Source: Fimbriimonadaceae bacterium
GTDB lineage: Bacteria > Armatimonadota > Fimbriimonadia > Fimbriimonadales > Fimbriimonadaceae
Assembly: GCA_014380605.1 (NCBI GenBank)
Contig: JACMJO010000512.1
Span: forward strand, 1 to 6,025
Length of the DNA stretch: 6,025 bases
Reading direction: 5' to 3'
Numbering within the stretch: position 1 is the stretch's first letter; every line of letters starts with the position of its first letter. Below the pieces are notes generated by a model. It ran no database searches. It saw only the letters and a list, made by a program, of their open reading frames with translations, and had not been told where the DNA came from. Both the position numbers and the translations under genes were made by a program. Positions 4,847 through 6,025 of the stretch are shown here, one piece after another.

Positions 4847-6025
4847 ATGGAAAAACTCAGGGATCTGCCGAAGGTGGACGAGTTGTCTCGCGACCCTGGC
4901 CTCTCCGAGTTTCCGGAGCGAATCAGGGTCGAAGCCGCCCGGGCCGCCATCGACCACATGAGACAATCTATGCTCGGTGGGGTTCACGTGGACATCTCTA
5001 GGTCGGCGCAAGTGGCCAATCTCAAAGCGCACGATATGATGGCTTCCAATCTGAGAGCCGCCATCAATATGTCGGGTGTGATCCTGCATACCGGCCTTGG
5101 ACGAGCGCGGCTCGCGCCATCCGTGGCGGAGGAGATCTCACGGGTTGCGAGGGATCATGCTTACTTGGAATTTGATGTCGAAGAGGGAAGTCGCGGCGAT
5201 CGGCAGAGCCACGTCCGGGATTTGCTAGTCCAGTTGACTGGGGCAGAGGATGCCCTAGTCGTGAACAACGCCGCCGCCGCGTTGGTCCTCGCTTTGAGGA
5301 CGCTTGCTGAGGGGAAAAATGTGCTATTGTCGCGTGGCCAGATGGTTGAGATCGGCGGGTCGTTTCGGGTTCCTGAGATTGTCAAGCAGAGCAACTGCCA
5401 CCTCGTCGAGGTCGGATGCACGAACAAGACGCACCTACCTGACTATGTGGTGGACGCCGATACGGGCGCCATTCTAGTCTGTCATCGAAGTAATTTTGAG
5501 ATCGTAGGCTTTGCTTCCGAACCTTCAATATCCGAACTGTCCGCCCTAGGTGTACCGCTGGTCGATGACATGGGTACCGGTTGCCTCGTCGATCTAGCCA
5601 GGTTTGGCCTGCCGAAGACAAAAACCCTGAGCGATAGCGTCCGAGAGGGAGCTCACGTCGCGATCGGCAGCGGCGACAAACTGCTTGGCGGCCCCCAAGC
5701 GGGGATCATCGTCGGCAGGCGAGACCTCATCCAAAGGATGAAAAACCATCCTTTGGCGCGAGCCCTGCGGGTAGACAAACTAACCCTTGCTGGACTCTCG
5801 CCGACATTGAGGCTTTATCTTGCTGGTCGTGAGTTGGAGATTCCCACAATGCGTTACCTTTCGCGTACACCTGCAGAGGTTCGCAAGCTGGCGCGACGTC
5901 TCGCTAATGCAATTGGACCGACGGCTTACGTGGAAGCATCGGAGAGTCAGGTCGGCGGTGGGAGCGGACCTCTGGCGACGATTTGGACGCCGGCGGCACT
6001 TCCGTCGATCAACTCGCTGCCCAGC
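4847..6025 (+). CDS. selA: L-seryl-tRNA(Sec) selenium transferase, C-terminally cut by window edge
   Basis: The first 393 residues are visible; SelA is about 460 aa, so roughly 70 are missing. SelA is a PLP-dependent enzyme that converts Ser-tRNA(Sec) to Sec-tRNA(Sec) using selenophosphate. The N-terminal tRNA-binding domain begins LPKVDELSRDP. The catalytic core has the family blocks INMSGVILHTGLGRA (about 73-87), YLEFDVEEGSRGDR, LTGAEDALVVNN, SRGQMVEIGGSFRVPEI, VGCTNKTHLPDY, CHRSNFEIVGF, LVDDMGTGCLVDL, and the PLP-lysine block GSGDKLLGGPQAGIIVG, followed by HPLARALRVDKLTLAGL. Some positions differ from E. coli SelA (HTGLGRA for HTNLGRA; VNNAAAA for VNNNAAA; VGCTNKTH for VGTTNRTH), but the frame is intact and the active-site Lys is present. 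ATG 4847 is the natural start because no other Met precedes the conserved N-terminus. No selB, selC or Sec-containing ORF is visible nearby. Confidence 0.96.
   Translation, partial: MEKLRDLPKVDELSRDPGLSEFPERIRVEAARAAIDHMRQSMLGGVHVDISRSAQVANLKAHDMMASNLRAAINMSGVILHTGLGRARLAPSVAEEISRVARDHAYLEFDVEEGSRGDRQSHVRDLLVQLTGAEDALVVNNAAAALVLALRTLAEGKNVLLSRGQMVEIGGSFRVPEIVKQSNCHLVEVGCTNKTHLPDYVVDADTGAILVCHRSNFEIVGFASEPSISELSALGVPLVDDMGTGCLVDLARFGLPKTKTLSDSVREGAHVAIGSGDKLLGGPQAGIIVGRRDLIQRMKNHPLARALRVDKLTLAGLSPTLRLYLAGRELEIPTMRYLSRTPAEVRKLARRLANAIGPTAYVEASESQVGGGSGPLATIWTPAALPSINSLPS

Noticed and set aside
4838..5621. Minus-strand open frames at 4838-5089, 5161-5427 and 5382-5621
   Set aside because: They fall within the well-supported selA coding region on the plus strand and show no family motifs.

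Overview
The window reads as an ordinary, densely coded chromosomal stretch of a free-living bacterium with moderate GC content. No phage, transposon, plasmid, CRISPR or RNA gene was found. The organism is not certain. Weak Shine-Dalgarno use, a pseudopilin-like protein with a 'YEREHDGKLP' type motif, an FtsX/LolD-type exporter and SelA together would fit Armatimonadota (Fimbriimonas-like) or another deep-branching Gram-negative-type lineage. This is a guess from gene style, not from a marker gene.

Layout. Positions 1-351 (minus) hold the N-terminal part of a CapA-family metallophosphatase-like protein. It runs divergently from a secreted, Met/Gly-rich protein of unknown function at 446-1354 (plus). 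That gene converges on an ABC-transporter ATPase, and the 113-bp gap between them is almost filled by an inverted pair of heptamer (GTAARGS-like) repeat arms. From 4136 down to 1468 on the minus strand lies a tight five-gene run: tatA-like, a 260-aa unknown, a PqqD-like protein, a very short FtsX-type permease and a LolD/MacB-type ATPase. All junctions overlap by 1 to 19 bases and three of the five genes start at GTG or TTG. Just upstream (4174-4788, minus) is a membrane-anchored pseudopilin-like protein, which may be co-transcribed or may stand alone. It is divergent from selA (4847 to the right edge, plus), which encodes L-seryl-tRNA(Sec) selenium transferase and lacks its C-terminal end only because the window stops.

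How it fits together. The five-gene run is the most interesting part. It joins a Tat translocase subunit, a PqqD-fold protein (in known systems a leader-peptide-binding domain for ribosomally made peptides), an unknown cytoplasmic protein that seems to be built from two similar halves, and an ABC exporter core without its periplasmic domain. No radical SAM enzyme, precursor peptide, tatC or membrane-fusion protein is visible in the window, so a peptide-maturation or export role is only a hypothesis. SelA implies that the organism makes selenocysteine, but no selB, selC or selenoprotein is visible here.
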